Below, one piece after another: positions 8,923 to 18,132 of a stretch of 64,000 nt of DNA. Origin of the DNA: Candidatus Bathyarchaeia archaeon (GTDB taxonomy: Archaea; Thermoproteota; Bathyarchaeia; Bathyarchaeales; Bathyarchaeaceae). Location of the stretch: NCBI GenBank assembly GCA_035283685.1, contig DATETJ010000004.1:62001-126000 (forward strand), read 5' to 3'. The notes under the pieces were generated by a model that did no database searches, was not told the origin of the DNA, and was given only the letters and a program-made list of their open reading frames with translations. The number at the start of each line of letters is the position of its first letter. Position 1 is the first letter of the stretch. Made by a program: the position numbers and the translations under genes.

Positions 8923-9219
8923 ATGAGGCAGGCAGTGGCTACTATCGAGCTAAATAACAGCAAACGAAGAGATCGTCACGACATTGTTGCAGAAATATTG
9001 AAAACCGCTAGAGAGGGCAGAATCAAGACACACATCATGTACAAGGCCAAACTGAGCTATTCGCAAATGAACTCATACCTTCAGTTGCTGGTTGACAAAG
9101 GCTTCTTAGAAAACAATACTGTCATAAGAAAAAAGCAGATAATAACGCTCTACAAGACAACGCCCAAAGGAGTCCACTTCATAGAGAACATTGACACAGT
9201 CAATCAACTGCTTGGTTGA
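8923..9219 (+). CDS. Winged-helix DNA-binding protein (HTH_45/ArnR1-like)
   Basis: Small archaeal winged-helix protein of about 99 residues. Seen: RHDIVAEILKTAREGRIKTHIMYKAKLSYSQM (helices 1-3, written over several motifs), followed by LQLLVDKGFLENN and a beta-wing, then TTPKGVHFIENI. This layout is typical of archaeal HTH_45 regulators, which act as transcription factors. A TATA-like TAATATATG at about 8887 lies roughly 30 bp before the ATG at 8923, consistent with a leaderless transcript. The frame also has TTG at 8917 and a GTG at 8935 preceded by GATGAGG, so the start is uncertain. Target genes are not evident. Confidence 0.78.
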   Translation: MRQAVATIELNNSKRRDRHDIVAEILKTAREGRIKTHIMYKAKLSYSQMNSYLQLLVDKGFLENNTVIRKKQIITLYKTTPKGVHFIENIDTVNQLLG

Positions 9220-9277
9220 AACCAGAAGCCTCTACATTCTTGTCACGAAAAAAACCAAATAGAAAGAAAAACGGAAG

Positions 9278-11596
9278 TTATTGAGGTTCTTCGCCGCGGC
9301 TGAAGACGATCACTTTGAATTTTATCAGAACCACCACGATAACCACGACTATCACTGGGATTATGATAAGGAGCAGCGTTGTCAAAGACAGCCCGAACAG
9401 CCCGCCGGCTCCTTGTTCCTGCGAAGGATTCACGGCGAGTGAAGTTTGACCTTGCCCGTCGACATAACCGCTCTTAGTTGCCGATGCGCTGATGGTAATG
9501 TCAATCAACGTTGCTGTCTCAGGCGTCGTGAAGGCCGTCAGAAAGTCGCCATTCGCATCAGTTAGCCCTGTGGTTGAAGAGAACTCACCTGTTACATCTG
9601 ACAACACGGTGACGGTAGCATTTGCAACTGGCATTCCATCCGAGGCCACATGAACTGTCATGCTTGCATTATCTCTTGAATCGACAGTTGTTGGGTTGGC
9701 AGTAACCTCAACACTTAACGTTCTTGGAGAGACGGACAGTTTGACTTGATCTGAACCCGCCCAGTAACCGATCTTTGTCACGGTCGCTGTCAATGTAACG
9801 TTTTGCTGAGTCAAAGTCTGAGGAGCCTTGTACCCAAACTTGAACCAACCTTCGGAGTCTGTGCTTCCACTCTGTGGCGTGAAGCTTCCGCCCCTGTCTG
9901 ATGCCAGTGCGACGGTTGCACCTTCAACTGCTTCTGAATTGTACGTAACGTGAATTGTTCCGTTAATGCTTGCTTCTGATTTAATTAGATCAAGGTCGAC
10001 TGTAAGATCGACGGACAGAGGAGGCACAACTTCCAAGTATTTGTGGGATGAGCCGTCTGCGTTGCCAGTTCTGTAGGCGCGTGCCATCAATCTTACGTTT
10101 GTCTGCTCATTTACGCTTGGCGCTTGATAGGAAGCGGTGAAATAACCCGTGGAGTTCGTCAGACCATTCTGTGGTGTGATTGTTCCGCCCAAGATGGACA
10201 TCAGCGCTATGTTCACGCCTGAAACTGGCGAAGCGCCAATCATTGCTCGGGCAGTTATTGCAGCTTGTCCTTCAGACACTATCTGAGAGTGACTTAGGTC
10301 TACTGTAACCTCAAGTGGCGTGAGCGCGCTCACCGTTATTGTCACGATAGCGGTGTTCGTACTGATGGCGCCGAAGTCATCCATAGCTTTGACGTTTGCT
10401 TGATATGTTCCCGTTGATGGATATTTGTGATCAAAAATCGAGAGCGTTGTCCAGCTTGTGTTCTGAGCGTCGCCGAAGTCAAAGAAGTATTTGTCAACGC
10501 GTCGGTCATCGCTTGAATTAGTGCCTATGAACGTGACTGGTTGGTTCGGTTGAACTAGGATTTTGTCGGTTAGCAGTCTAGCTGTGGGTTGAGTATTGAT
10601 GTAGCCGTTGGGTGCGCTTAGGAATTCTATGAAGTCCAAGTCTTCTCCGTTGCTTTGCACTGGATTGCCTTTACCATACGGGTTCAATGATGCATGGTAT
10701 GCGCCGGTTGAGTCACCCCAGTAATTGTATTCCATGTTTATTGGCTGGCTTGCCGTAACATTCACGCCGTAAATGTTGTTGTATATGTCGTTGAACTGTG
10801 GCGATACAGTGCTTGTTGCGTTTTCGAAGTAGACTCCAACATCGTTGAATGAAATGGAATTGCGCGTTACACTTGCACTAACGCTGCCGAAAATGTTGAT
10901 TCCCCGTGAGTTCGAGGACAGAGTATTGTTGAAAATGGTTACGCTACTTATGGAGGTACCCTCGGCATTCTGGAAGTCTATTCCGTTGTCTATATTTGCT
11001 GAAATGCGATTATCCCGAATTGTCATCCCTGATGTGCTGCCGCTTAGAATGATTCCGTCCCTGTTGAGTTGAATTGAGTTGTCTTCAATTGTGCCAATGT
11101 TATTGCCTGTGAGGTAAATGCCGCTTTGATAATTACTTGCTATCTCACAATCGCGTACTTGGACATTCCCATTTTCAACAACTATTCCGTTTGTCGCGTC
11201 TTTAACCACGCTGTAAGAGATCGTTGAAGCTTGAAGTTGATTGATGAACCGAATTGCGCCCCAATCGCCTAGCTGAGGCTGATCTTTATTTGAAACAAAC
11301 TTGATCATTCCTTCTGACGTGCCAATCGCATTGAGTATGCCTTCAACGGTTAACGAGAAGTTGCCTCCAAATCTTACTTCAACGCTCGGCTCTATAGTCA
11401 GCGTGTATCCAGATTTTACAACCACGTCATTGATGACTATGAACGGGCTATCAGTCAACGTCCAGACAGTGTCCTGTTGAATGTATCCCTCCACATAGGT
11501 CGCATTCGCCTGTGGAAGCAGAATCTTGCTTGTTGCCGCGAACATTCCAACTAACAAAACCGTCAAAATGACGTAAAGTCTAAACTTCGTTTTCAT
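9278..11596 (-). CDS. Large secreted surface protein: beta-helix, PKD and Ig-like repeats, C-terminal anchor
   Basis: Predicted cell-surface protein of 772 residues. Seen in order: a signal peptide (residues 1-32, LYVILTVLLVGMFAATS), a right-handed parallel beta-helix region about 60-305 with repeated 'N.I..N..GI' turns (NosD-like), a PKD domain about 340-420 (YFFDFGDAQNTSW ... VKAMDDFGA), and three related Ig-like repeats about 420-725. Each Ig-like repeat has a 'G.VT.Q.G.T.S.GWF...Y.AP' signature. A final transmembrane helix (about 738-762) ends in a short basic tail. This is a typical archaeal adhesin or S-layer-associated architecture. The ligand is unknown. The gene is monocistronic in this view. 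Confidence 0.85.
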   Translation of the reverse strand: MKTKFRLYVILTVLLVGMFAATSKILLPQANATYVEGYIQQDTVWTLTDSPFIVINDVVVKSGYTLTIEPSVEVRFGGNFSLTVEGILNAIGTSEGMIKFVSNKDQPQLGDWGAIRFINQLQASTISYSVVKDATNGIVVENGNVQVRDCEIASNYQSGIYLTGNNIGTIEDNSIQLNRDGIILSGSTSGMTIRDNRISANIDNGIDFQNAEGTSISSVTIFNNTLSSNSRGINIFGSVSASVTRNSISFNDVGVYFENATSTVSPQFNDIYNNIYGVNVTASQPINMEYNYWGDSTGAYHASLNPYGKGNPVQSNGEDLDFIEFLSAPNGYINTQPTARLLTDKILVQPNQPVTFIGTNSSDDRRVDKYFFDFGDAQNTSWTTLSIFDHKYPSTGTYQANVKAMDDFGAISTNTAIVTITVSALTPLEVTVDLSHSQIVSEGQAAITARAMIGASPVSGVNIALMSILGGTITPQNGLTNSTGYFTASYQAPSVNEQTNVRLMARAYRTGNADGSSHKYLEVVPPLSVDLTVDLDLIKSEASINGTIHVTYNSEAVEGATVALASDRGGSFTPQSGSTDSEGWFKFGYKAPQTLTQQNVTLTATVTKIGYWAGSDQVKLSVSPRTLSVEVTANPTTVDSRDNASMTVHVASDGMPVANATVTVLSDVTGEFSSTTGLTDANGDFLTAFTTPETATLIDITISASATKSGYVDGQGQTSLAVNPSQEQGAGGLFGLSLTTLLLIIIPVIVVVIVVVLIKFKVIVFSRGEEPQ

Positions 11597-11762
11597 CCAA
11601 GACCGCGTCCTGTTTGGAAATCAGACTATCATCGACAAAAATGCTCTTTAACCATTATGAATTCATAATCCACCTTCAGAATCAATGAGCGGTTCTTGGT
11701 TCGAGGTCTGAACAGATCCGTTTATCCCAAGTTTTAAGTGTGACAAACCGAAGTTTCAGTTT

Positions 11763-12323
11763 ATGGAACTCTTTGAGCGAAAGTTTGCTGGCGCGCTTGT
11801 GTTTGTTGGTGGGGCGCAGTTTCTTGTCGCAATGATTATTGCAGAAGCATTGTATCCAGGCTACAGCGTCTCATTGAACTACATTAGTGATTTGGGTGTG
11901 GGACCAAGCGCAATCATATTCAACTTATCTGTCTCTGTCTTTGGCTTAACAATCGTCGCAGCTTCATTTTACATCCGGCGTATATTCAAGAATCTGTTGT
12001 TAAGTTCACTAGTGGCGCTAGCTGGCGTAGGCGCTATAGGCGTCGGACTGTTTCCTGAAAATGTTCCTCCGCTGCATGGCATTTTCTCTTTTGTAGCCTT
12101 TTTCTTCGGAGCGGTTTCAGCAATCGCAGCGTACATGATTCAGAAATCGCCCATTCGTTATTTTTCGGTTCTGATGGGCGTCATGTCGCTTCTAGCTTTG
12201 ATTCTCTTTGCGACAAGGAACGACTTGGGACTTGGGATTGGAGGCATGGAGAGAATGATTGCGTACCCGATTATTCTGTGGGCAATAGGCTTCGGGGGCT
12301 ACCTAATGAACCACTTTAATTGA
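11763..12323 (+). CDS. DUF998 family membrane protein
   Basis: Integral membrane protein of 186 residues with about six hydrophobic helices. Seen: the DUF998 hallmarks YPGYSVSLNYISDLGVG near the first loop and FPENVPPLHGIFSFVAFFFG in the middle, in the expected order. Function of the family is not established. The gene stands between two divergent or convergent neighbours and is followed about 115 bp later by an HTH-membrane protein on the same strand. Confidence 0.83.
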   Translation: MELFERKFAGALVFVGGAQFLVAMIIAEALYPGYSVSLNYISDLGVGPSAIIFNLSVSVFGLTIVAASFYIRRIFKNLLLSSLVALAGVGAIGVGLFPENVPPLHGIFSFVAFFFGAVSAIAAYMIQKSPIRYFSVLMGVMSLLALILFATRNDLGLGIGGMERMIAYPIILWAIGFGGYLMNHFN

Positions 12324-12438
12324 ATGAAAGCCTTTCAGTCCTTGCCCATGTAAACCCGGGGGCGTCCTTGCGCCTGTTCCAGAAATTGGACTTATAAGAC
12401 TAATACCTTAGACTTGATTTGGTGAAGCGTGGCTACTA

Positions 12439-12885
12439 TTGAGCCTTGAAGATGAGGTTAACCTTGAATATGCGCTTCGCGGTAAAGCTTGGAAAGTCTA
12501 TTGGCTACTCCTGAAAACTGGTCGCCCAATGAGTGTTCGAGAGGTTCAGAGAGCGTTAAACTTCAGTAGTCCAAGCGTGGCCAATCACCACCTTGAGCAG
12601 TTGCGTGAACTCGGTCTGGTGCAAAAACAACATTCTGACGGAAACTACGCTTTGGTAGGCGAGGTCAAAATCGGAGTACTTCGGCATTTTGTCAAGCTGG
12701 GTAAACTTCTCTTTCCGAGGTATTTCTTCTACGCTGTTTTCTCAACAGCTTCCTACATGATCTATCTTCTGTTGCTTAGACAAGCTTATGTGCAAGAGAA
12801 CCTGTTTGTCCTTGCTTTTGGAGCCGTTGTTTCAGCCATTTTTTGGTATGAAGCCATCCGAGTGTGGTCGCTAAAACCGTTCTAG
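12439..12885 (+). CDS. Winged-helix protein with C-terminal membrane helices
   Basis: Protein of 148 residues starting at a TTG. Seen: an N-terminal ArsR-like winged helix (YWLLLKTGRPMSVREVQRAL, SSPSVANHHLEQLRELGLVQK, a short wing) followed by two hydrophobic helices (FFYAVFSTASYMIYLLLL and LFVLAFGAVVSAIFWYEAI). This makes it a membrane-bound candidate transcription regulator. It lies 73 bp upstream of the beta-propeller protein on the same strand, so it may regulate or be cotranscribed with that gene (inference). No ligand-binding domain is seen. Confidence 0.75.
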   Translation: MSLEDEVNLEYALRGKAWKVYWLLLKTGRPMSVREVQRALNFSSPSVANHHLEQLRELGLVQKQHSDGNYALVGEVKIGVLRHFVKLGKLLFPRYFFYAVFSTASYMIYLLLLRQAYVQENLFVLAFGAVVSAIFWYEAIRVWSLKPF

Positions 12886-12958
12886 TTTCTGGTTGAGATC
12901 GTACTAACGATTAGGATAAAATACAATAATCACTTGATGTTGATTAGGCGACCTGAAG

Positions 12959-14731
12959 ATGGAGAAGGAAATTAGGAAACGCGCAGCGCTCTATGCATTC
13001 GTCGCGGTTCTCTCAGCTATAGTTCTGGGCGCTTTTGCCTACAACTTTTCGATTTATCCACTTGAACCCTATCAACCCGTTCAAGTTGGGCAACTTCTGC
13101 CAACTTTTTCATCTCATGAAGAGCTGAGAACCTTCCTACTGGCCAATTCCAAGACTCGAGGAGTGTTCCCATTTTACAGTCCCTCCGACGTCAACACGTT
13201 GACCACACGCGCGCTAGTGTCCTTCGATGTTGCTCAGCAAGGAGAGAGCTTCAAATTCGAACATTCGACCACGAATATTCAGGTTGCAGGGGTTGATGAA
13301 GCGGACATCGTTAAGACCGATGGGGAGCACCTCTACCTGATCTCAGGGAACAACGTCACAATTGTGAAGGCTTATCCACCCGAAGAAGCCCAAGTGCTCT
13401 CCAAGATGACTTTCAACGACACTTATCCTGTGGGTATATTCGTGAGTCAGGACAAGCTAGTGGTTCTGGGTAGCCACTACACCGTTTCATCAAGGCAGTA
13501 TTATGAACCCGTCGTAATAGACATCAAAACCTCAGCGAGCGTATACGATATTTCTGAAAAGACGCAACCTGTATTGCTAGGAAACTTCACGATAACTGGC
13601 AGCTATTTCCACTCAAGAATGATAGGCGACTACGTATATTTCGTTGTCAGCCAGCCAGCCTATGTGATTTACGACACTGTTGTTCTTCCAAAGGTTTACG
13701 CAGACGACGAAGTGAAGGAAATAAGCCCTTCAGAAATCTACCACGCCAACGCGTCAGACAACTACTATCTGTTCACGACAGTTGCCGCAATGAACATACA
13801 CCGAGTTGAAGAAGAGCCGACGTACAGGACACTTATGCTCGGGGGCACAAGCAGCATGTACGTTTCTCTTGACAACGTTTACATAACGTTTCCAGAAGCA
13901 GACGCTCAAACATCAATCTACCGAATAAGCGTGGAGCAAGATGCTCTGGTGGTTGAGGCTCATGGCAAAGTGCCGGGCCGCGAGCTCAATCAGTTCTCAA
14001 TGGACGAGTATGATAGCTACTTCCGAATAGCCACTGCAACATGGGCTAATGGAACTGTTCACAGCAACCTCTACATAATGAACATGGACCTAAGCATCGT
14101 TGGCAGACTAGAGAACATTGCACCCGACGAAACCTTGGATTCGGCTCGATTTATCGGCAATCGCGCCTATCTTTCAACCTCGGTCGTTCAGAGAGATCCC
14201 TTTTTTGTAGTAGATGTCGGAAACGCAAGCAGTCCACAAATCCTGGGCTATCTCAAAATCCCGGGTTTCACACGGTACCTGCACCCGTACGATGACAATC
14301 ATCTAATAGGCATAGGCAAGGACGGAACTAATGTGAAAATTTCGCTTTTCAACGTAGCCAACGTAAGCACGCCAACTGAGATAGACAAGTACCTTTTTGA
14401 AGGCGTCTCGTCCGATACGCTCGTTTTGACTGAGCACAAGGCCTTTCTCTTGGATAAGACGAAGGAGTTACTGGTGCTCCCAGTCTCAGTGAATAATATG
14501 GACTACTCGTTTTGGCAAGGCGCATACGTTTTCAAAATAACCGTGACAGATGGTCTAGTCATGAGAGGCACAGTCACTCACAGAGACTCTGTCGTCTATC
14601 AGTACGATGAACGCTTTTTTGTGGTGAGAGAGCTTTACGTCGAAAATGTGCTTTACACAGTTTCTAACAAAAGGATAAGAATGAACGACCTATCAGATCT
14701 GAGTTTGATAAACCAAGTTGAGTTGCCGTAG
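12959..14731 (+). CDS. Secreted beta-propeller domain protein
   Basis: Membrane-anchored extracellular protein of 590 residues. Seen: an N-terminal signal-anchor (ALYAFVAVLSAIVLGAFAY), the family signature STTNIQVAGVDEADIVKTDG near residues 104-123, and many repeated beta-strand blades through the C-terminus (VSQDKLVVLG; SARFIGNRAYLST; DDNHLIGIGKDG). This matches the archaeal/bacterial beta-propeller family PF09826 (COG4880). Function is unknown; a structural or binding role at the cell surface is likely. It is preceded by a membrane winged-helix protein. Confidence 0.88.
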   Translation: MEKEIRKRAALYAFVAVLSAIVLGAFAYNFSIYPLEPYQPVQVGQLLPTFSSHEELRTFLLANSKTRGVFPFYSPSDVNTLTTRALVSFDVAQQGESFKFEHSTTNIQVAGVDEADIVKTDGEHLYLISGNNVTIVKAYPPEEAQVLSKMTFNDTYPVGIFVSQDKLVVLGSHYTVSSRQYYEPVVIDIKTSASVYDISEKTQPVLLGNFTITGSYFHSRMIGDYVYFVVSQPAYVIYDTVVLPKVYADDEVKEISPSEIYHANASDNYYLFTTVAAMNIHRVEEEPTYRTLMLGGTSSMYVSLDNVYITFPEADAQTSIYRISVEQDALVVEAHGKVPGRELNQFSMDEYDSYFRIATATWANGTVHSNLYIMNMDLSIVGRLENIAPDETLDSARFIGNRAYLSTSVVQRDPFFVVDVGNASSPQILGYLKIPGFTRYLHPYDDNHLIGIGKDGTNVKISLFNVANVSTPTEIDKYLFEGVSSDTLVLTEHKAFLLDKTKELLVLPVSVNNMDYSFWQGAYVFKITVTDGLVMRGTVTHRDSVVYQYDERFFVVRELYVENVLYTVSNKRIRMNDLSDLSLINQVELP

Positions 14732-14827
14732 CTTATCCTTTTTCCTATCCTGACCATATTTTCATTATCAAATCAGTGAAACAGCGGTAATGAGAGCAAT
14801 GCGGTGCCTGCTCTGCACCAAGTGGAA

Positions 14828-15205
14828 TCAACAGGTTGTCTTCCGGTATTCTTTTGCTCTTTTCAATGCTTCCGGCGTTCCTATCTTCTCGGCAACTTCT
14901 GCAGCTGAACGGTAAAAACAACTTTTCGCGTAGTATCGTTCAGCTCTTTCTAACGCTTCAACCGACGGCAATTGCTTCGCAAGCTCAGCCGCAGCCAAGA
15001 GCCATCCGACTTGGACGTAGTATTCTTCAACTCTCTTCAGGGTATGTGGAGCATGTTTTTTCGTGGCGTTTATGATTCTTGGCAGAGATAGTCTTTCAAC
15101 TGAACTTTCTTGAACACCCATCTTGTCTTTGAGCCATTGGAAAGACTCTATCCTGAACTCCTGAGGGACATGGACGACTTTGTCTTCAGGTTTCTCAGTT
15201 TCCAT
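14828..15205 (-). CDS. Hypothetical helical protein
   Basis: I do not recognise this family. The likely start is the ATG at 15205 (METEKPEDK); the open frame reaches 15286 but the extra residues are Ser-rich and look non-coding. The C-terminal two-thirds consists of regularly spaced amphipathic helices (TLKRVEEYYVQVGWLLAAAELAKQL / ALERAERYYAKSCFYRSAAEVAEKIG / ALKRAKEYRK). This suggests two or three TPR/SEL1-like hairpins, with an 'A.RYY.K....AAE.A' pattern repeated. It probably mediates protein contacts. Confidence 0.5.
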   Translation of the reverse strand: METEKPEDKVVHVPQEFRIESFQWLKDKMGVQESSVERLSLPRIINATKKHAPHTLKRVEEYYVQVGWLLAAAELAKQLPSVEALERAERYYAKSCFYRSAAEVAEKIGTPEALKRAKEYRKTTC

Positions 15206-15389
15206 GCCAGAACCACTCGAAGACAGGGACAACGATACTATTACTTTGCATAGTTGACTTATGGGCTTTGTTCTCAGCCGTATCAACCGACCTCGCTAGA
15301 AACAAGCTAGAACAATAAGACTAAACCTGCATTCAGAGTCCGTTTTCATAAACGATAACTATTCAACCTAAGGTAGAAGATAATGCTGA

Positions 15390-15641
15390 TTGACGTTGGC
15401 GAAGCTCAAACTCAACGGCCACTTTGCCCGTTTACGCCTAGCTTTTCACAGTTTAGGTTTGAGTTGTTTAGGCGGCGCCGTGTTTCTGCAGATCCTAGTT
15501 TTTAAAGACATCTTGCAGCAAGGCTACTTCATGGGCATTGAAAACAACCCTGTTATCCTTCAGTTTGAGGTGGCACTCACCATCTTCGCCGCCATATACT
15601 TGCTTCACTTGTACATTTCAAAGATACGTTCAATTCCATAG
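15390..15641 (+). CDS. Small two-helix membrane protein, hypothetical
   Basis: Short protein of 83 residues beginning at TTG. Seen: two hydrophobic segments (LGLSCLGGAVFLQILVFKDIL and FEVALTIFAAIYLLHLYIS) separated by a short polar loop, with a basic N-terminus (AKLKLNGHFARLRL) and a basic C-terminus, as expected for a hairpin membrane protein. No family recognised. The evidence is its membrane-like composition and the absence of any better frame in the gap. Confidence 0.45.
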   Translation: MTLAKLKLNGHFARLRLAFHSLGLSCLGGAVFLQILVFKDILQQGYFMGIENNPVILQFEVALTIFAAIYLLHLYISKIRSIP

Positions 15642-15654
15642 CGTACTGGCCAGA

Positions 15655-16467
15655 TTAGGCTGTGACTTTGGGCGGCACTCTGACGGGCTTGCCGAACTTC
15701 ATGCGTAGAGCAATGCGATAAAGCCGACGCAAAGACCTGATCAAGTATTCAACGCTTGGCGCCAAAGAATAAACCAGAGGAATGCGGTCGTACTCAGAGA
15801 GTTTTGCTGCCAGCTCGTCGGGTTCGGCGCCGTGGAAAACCACTAGCCGCGGTTTCAGGGGGCTGATCCTTACAGCCAACATGGGCGACAGCTCCCTATG
15901 CACGTTCGTGAACACTAAAGCGCGTTCGGTGGTGCTTCCAAAAATGGTGAAGAACTCCCATCCTGACAACGTTTCCATCGCCTTCAGGCTGTCCACAACA
16001 GTATAGCCTAGAATTTCGCTTTGAGCTTCTTCTTTGCAGGTTAACACTTCGCCGAGCACAGCCTTGCAGAATAGCTCAGTGCGCACAGGAATTGGAAACT
16101 CGCGCAAGTCGAGAATAGGAGTTGTCGGCGAACTCGTCAACCGTGCCAATTCACGAATGTATCTTCCACCTTTTTCCTCATCGATCACCAGCAAAGCCCA
16201 CACAAATCGCCTCACAAAGCGTGTGCCAGGGCTCTTACGACGCCCACTCTCATAATCGCTGATAACCGACGGCGAAGAAAGAACCATTTTCTCAGATAAT
16301 CGCATTTGCGAGACAGAAAACAGTTCACGCCACTTTCTCATTGTGGCGCCAGGCTTCCTTGACAGAATAATCTCACCTGCAATTCGACGTGCCAGCACCA
16401 TGCGGACACTTGGAGACACGGACAACTTGCGAGTGTATCCCCCTAAAAGATGCCGAAACTTAATCAT
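15655..16467 (-). CDS. Archaeal HTH transcriptional regulator (COG1709-like)
   Basis: Predicted DNA-binding regulator. Seen: an N-terminal HTH of the Xre type (TMRKWRELFSVSQMRLSEKM, SPSVISDYESGRRKSPG) followed by a helical region and a larger alpha/beta C-terminal domain (GWEFFTIFGSTTERALVFTNVHRELSPMLAVRI; RLVVFHGAEPDELAAKLSEYDRIPLVYS, quoted in part). The combination matches an archaeal family of predicted regulators. The open frame extends to a TTG at 16518; the ATG at 16467 is preferred because it begins a normal N-terminus. It is divergent from pyrF across a ~100-bp region, so it could regulate that gene (inference). Confidence 0.72.
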   Translation of the reverse strand: MIKFRHLLGGYTRKLSVSPSVRMVLARRIAGEIILSRKPGATMRKWRELFSVSQMRLSEKMVLSSPSVISDYESGRRKSPGTRFVRRFVWALLVIDEEKGGRYIRELARLTSSPTTPILDLREFPIPVRTELFCKAVLGEVLTCKEEAQSEILGYTVVDSLKAMETLSGWEFFTIFGSTTERALVFTNVHRELSPMLAVRISPLKPRLVVFHGAEPDELAAKLSEYDRIPLVYSLAPSVEYLIRSLRRLYRIALRMKFGKPVRVPPKVTA

Positions 16468-16566
16468 GAACGTAACATATAAAACTGCCTTTAGACCGTG
16501 CAGGTTCAAAGCGGTCAATCATAAGTGTTTTTAAAGCTGCACAACAATTGCTGAAAAGGTGCAAAC

Positions 16567-17328
16567 TTGTTTAGGCAAGAAATGGAGAGGTCGGCAGAAA
16601 AGCACAGGTCAAACATAGTTCTTGCATTGGATCTTCCCTCTGACACTCCTCGGCGCCTCATGGCGAGAAGCCTTCGGATCCTTGATTTAACACATCAGCA
16701 TCTGTGTGCGCTGAAGCTGAACAGGCAAGCCGTTTTGCCGCTTGGCTTGTTTGACGGCGTGAAGGAAATCGTCGAAAGGGCGCACGATCTGAGGCTACCA
16801 GCCATCATGGACGCAAAGATAAACGACATTGGGAATACAAACCTCGCCATCGCTGAGTACTATTTCAAAGCGGGCTTCGACGCTGTAATCGCGAGTCCAT
16901 TCGTTGGTTGGGAAGAAGGAATGCAACCTGTGTTTGAAGTTGCCCAAAAAATGAAGCGGGGCGTCATTCTGCTAGTTTACATGAGCCACAAGGGCGCCAC
17001 TGAAGGTTACGGGCAAATGGTGCAAGACCCAAACACTAACCAGTTAGTTCCACAGTACAGGGTTTTCGCGGAAAAAGCGTTAAGATGGAAGGCTGACGGC
17101 GCCGTGGTAGGAGCTACATTTCCAGACAAAATCCGTGAAATTCACGCTGTACTAAAGGACAGAGTACCGATATACTCGCCGGGCATAGGCGCTCAAGGAG
17201 GAGATGCAGTAGCAGCGGCAAAGGCTGGAGCGCGATATCTCATTGTGGGTAGAGCCATCGTTGATGCAAAGGACCCAACGAAAACTGCCGAGCGAATCAG
17301 AGATGAGGCGTGGAAGCTTGAAAACTAG
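16567..17328 (+). CDS. pyrF: Orotidine 5'-phosphate decarboxylase
   Basis: Catalyses OMP to UMP, the last step of de novo pyrimidine synthesis. Seen: the catalytic motif MDAKINDIGNTN (the family D-x-K-x-x-D-I-x-x-T charged network), an upstream KLNRQ lysine strand, VGATFPDKI, YSPGIGAQGGD phosphate-binding loop, and the terminal IVGRAIVDAKDP motif of the TIM barrel. Start: TTG at 16567 has AAGGTG 5 nt upstream, giving it better support than the ATG at 16582. Stand-alone gene; pyrH is elsewhere in the window at 40.3 kb. Confidence 0.92.
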   Translation: MFRQEMERSAEKHRSNIVLALDLPSDTPRRLMARSLRILDLTHQHLCALKLNRQAVLPLGLFDGVKEIVERAHDLRLPAIMDAKINDIGNTNLAIAEYYFKAGFDAVIASPFVGWEEGMQPVFEVAQKMKRGVILLVYMSHKGATEGYGQMVQDPNTNQLVPQYRVFAEKALRWKADGAVVGATFPDKIREIHAVLKDRVPIYSPGIGAQGGDAVAAAKAGARYLIVGRAIVDAKDPTKTAERIRDEAWKLEN

Positions 17329-17359
17329 AAAAGTGGAAGCGCAGTAAATTCGTGCCCGC

Positions 17360-17527
17360 TTATTCTTCTCGTCCTCTTTGCCAGAGCTCTTTCTTCAGCA
17401 TGTCTCTAACAGCTGAGCGAATTGCGGAGCTTCTGCTTGGATACATGTTTGATCGGACGAGCTCGTCTAAGCCTTCAAGATAGGCTTCGGGTAACAGAAC
17501 TGTAACTAGTTTCAATCTTGCACTCAC
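17360..17527 (-). CDS. Ribbon-helix-helix (CopG/MetJ-type) small DNA-binding protein
   Basis: A 55-residue protein encoded by a short frame that is easily overlooked. Seen: an N-terminal beta strand (RLKLVTVLLPEAYLEGLDEL) followed by two helices (SNMYPSRSSAIRSAVRDMLKKEL) and a charged tail. The 'LP..YL..LDELV....Y.SRSSAIR.AVR' pattern is the classic RHH repressor or antitoxin layout. The start is GTG at 17527 with an in-frame TAG immediately upstream, so it cannot be longer. It is convergent with pyrF. No toxin partner is adjacent. It may be a stand-alone regulator. Confidence 0.8.
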   Translation of the reverse strand: MSARLKLVTVLLPEAYLEGLDELVRSNMYPSRSSAIRSAVRDMLKKELWQRGREE

Positions 17528-17599
17528 CTATTCTGCGTTATTTGGGCATGTTTGCAGCATATTATGGCGAGGTAGCTGTTATAGAACTTGCGCTCCCGC

Positions 17600-17947
17600 T
17601 CAGATCACATGTCCCTTTATTGTGCCCAACTCTTTGACCACTTTCGGAAAAGTCTTGAACACATCGTCAACATGCAACGCTGAATTCCGCATTTTCAGCT
17701 GAATCAAACCCGCCGCAATCATAGCTGAACCTACGACATCGCTTATCGTAGGATCTGGAAAAGCAATCATCGCCAAGCCAGCTTTAATCAAGAACGACTT
17801 ATTTCCCTGTTTCCACAGTTTCTGAGTTGACCGCAATTCACCTTTGAAACCGCGTATCGCGCTGTCTGCTACGCTCACGGTCTGGTTTCGACTTTCGCCG
17901 TAATGCTTCAGCAGTTCCACAACGTTCTTAGCTTCTTCTTGGTTCAT
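17600..17947 (-). CDS. Hypothetical conserved archaeal protein
   Basis: No family recognised. The likely start is the ATG at 17947 (MNQEEAKN); the frame reaches 17998 but the extra residues are Ser/Arg/Gly-rich. The protein of 115 residues has a helical N-terminal part (NVVELLKHYGESRNQTVSVADSA) and a hydrophobic segment in the middle (AGLAMIAFPDPTISDVVGSAMIAAGLIQ). The latter could be a membrane-associated hairpin rather than a secreted signal. The C-terminal part looks soluble. Confidence 0.55.
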   Translation of the reverse strand: MNQEEAKNVVELLKHYGESRNQTVSVADSAIRGFKGELRSTQKLWKQGNKSFLIKAGLAMIAFPDPTISDVVGSAMIAAGLIQLKMRNSALHVDDVFKTFPKVVKELGTIKGHVI

Positions 17948-18132
17948 ATTAGGACCCGGGCCACTCGCACTCACATTCCTAGAACGCTCCGAACACAAAA
18001 ACCTTAACTGAAGAAAAGAATGGAAACCAAGGGACGCTGAACCAAGGTTAACGAGGATTCCTTTTCAGGAACGCAACAAAAGCTTAGCACGATGACCGCG
18101 AAATTTGCGGCAGAAATGCTCAAACCTCCAGA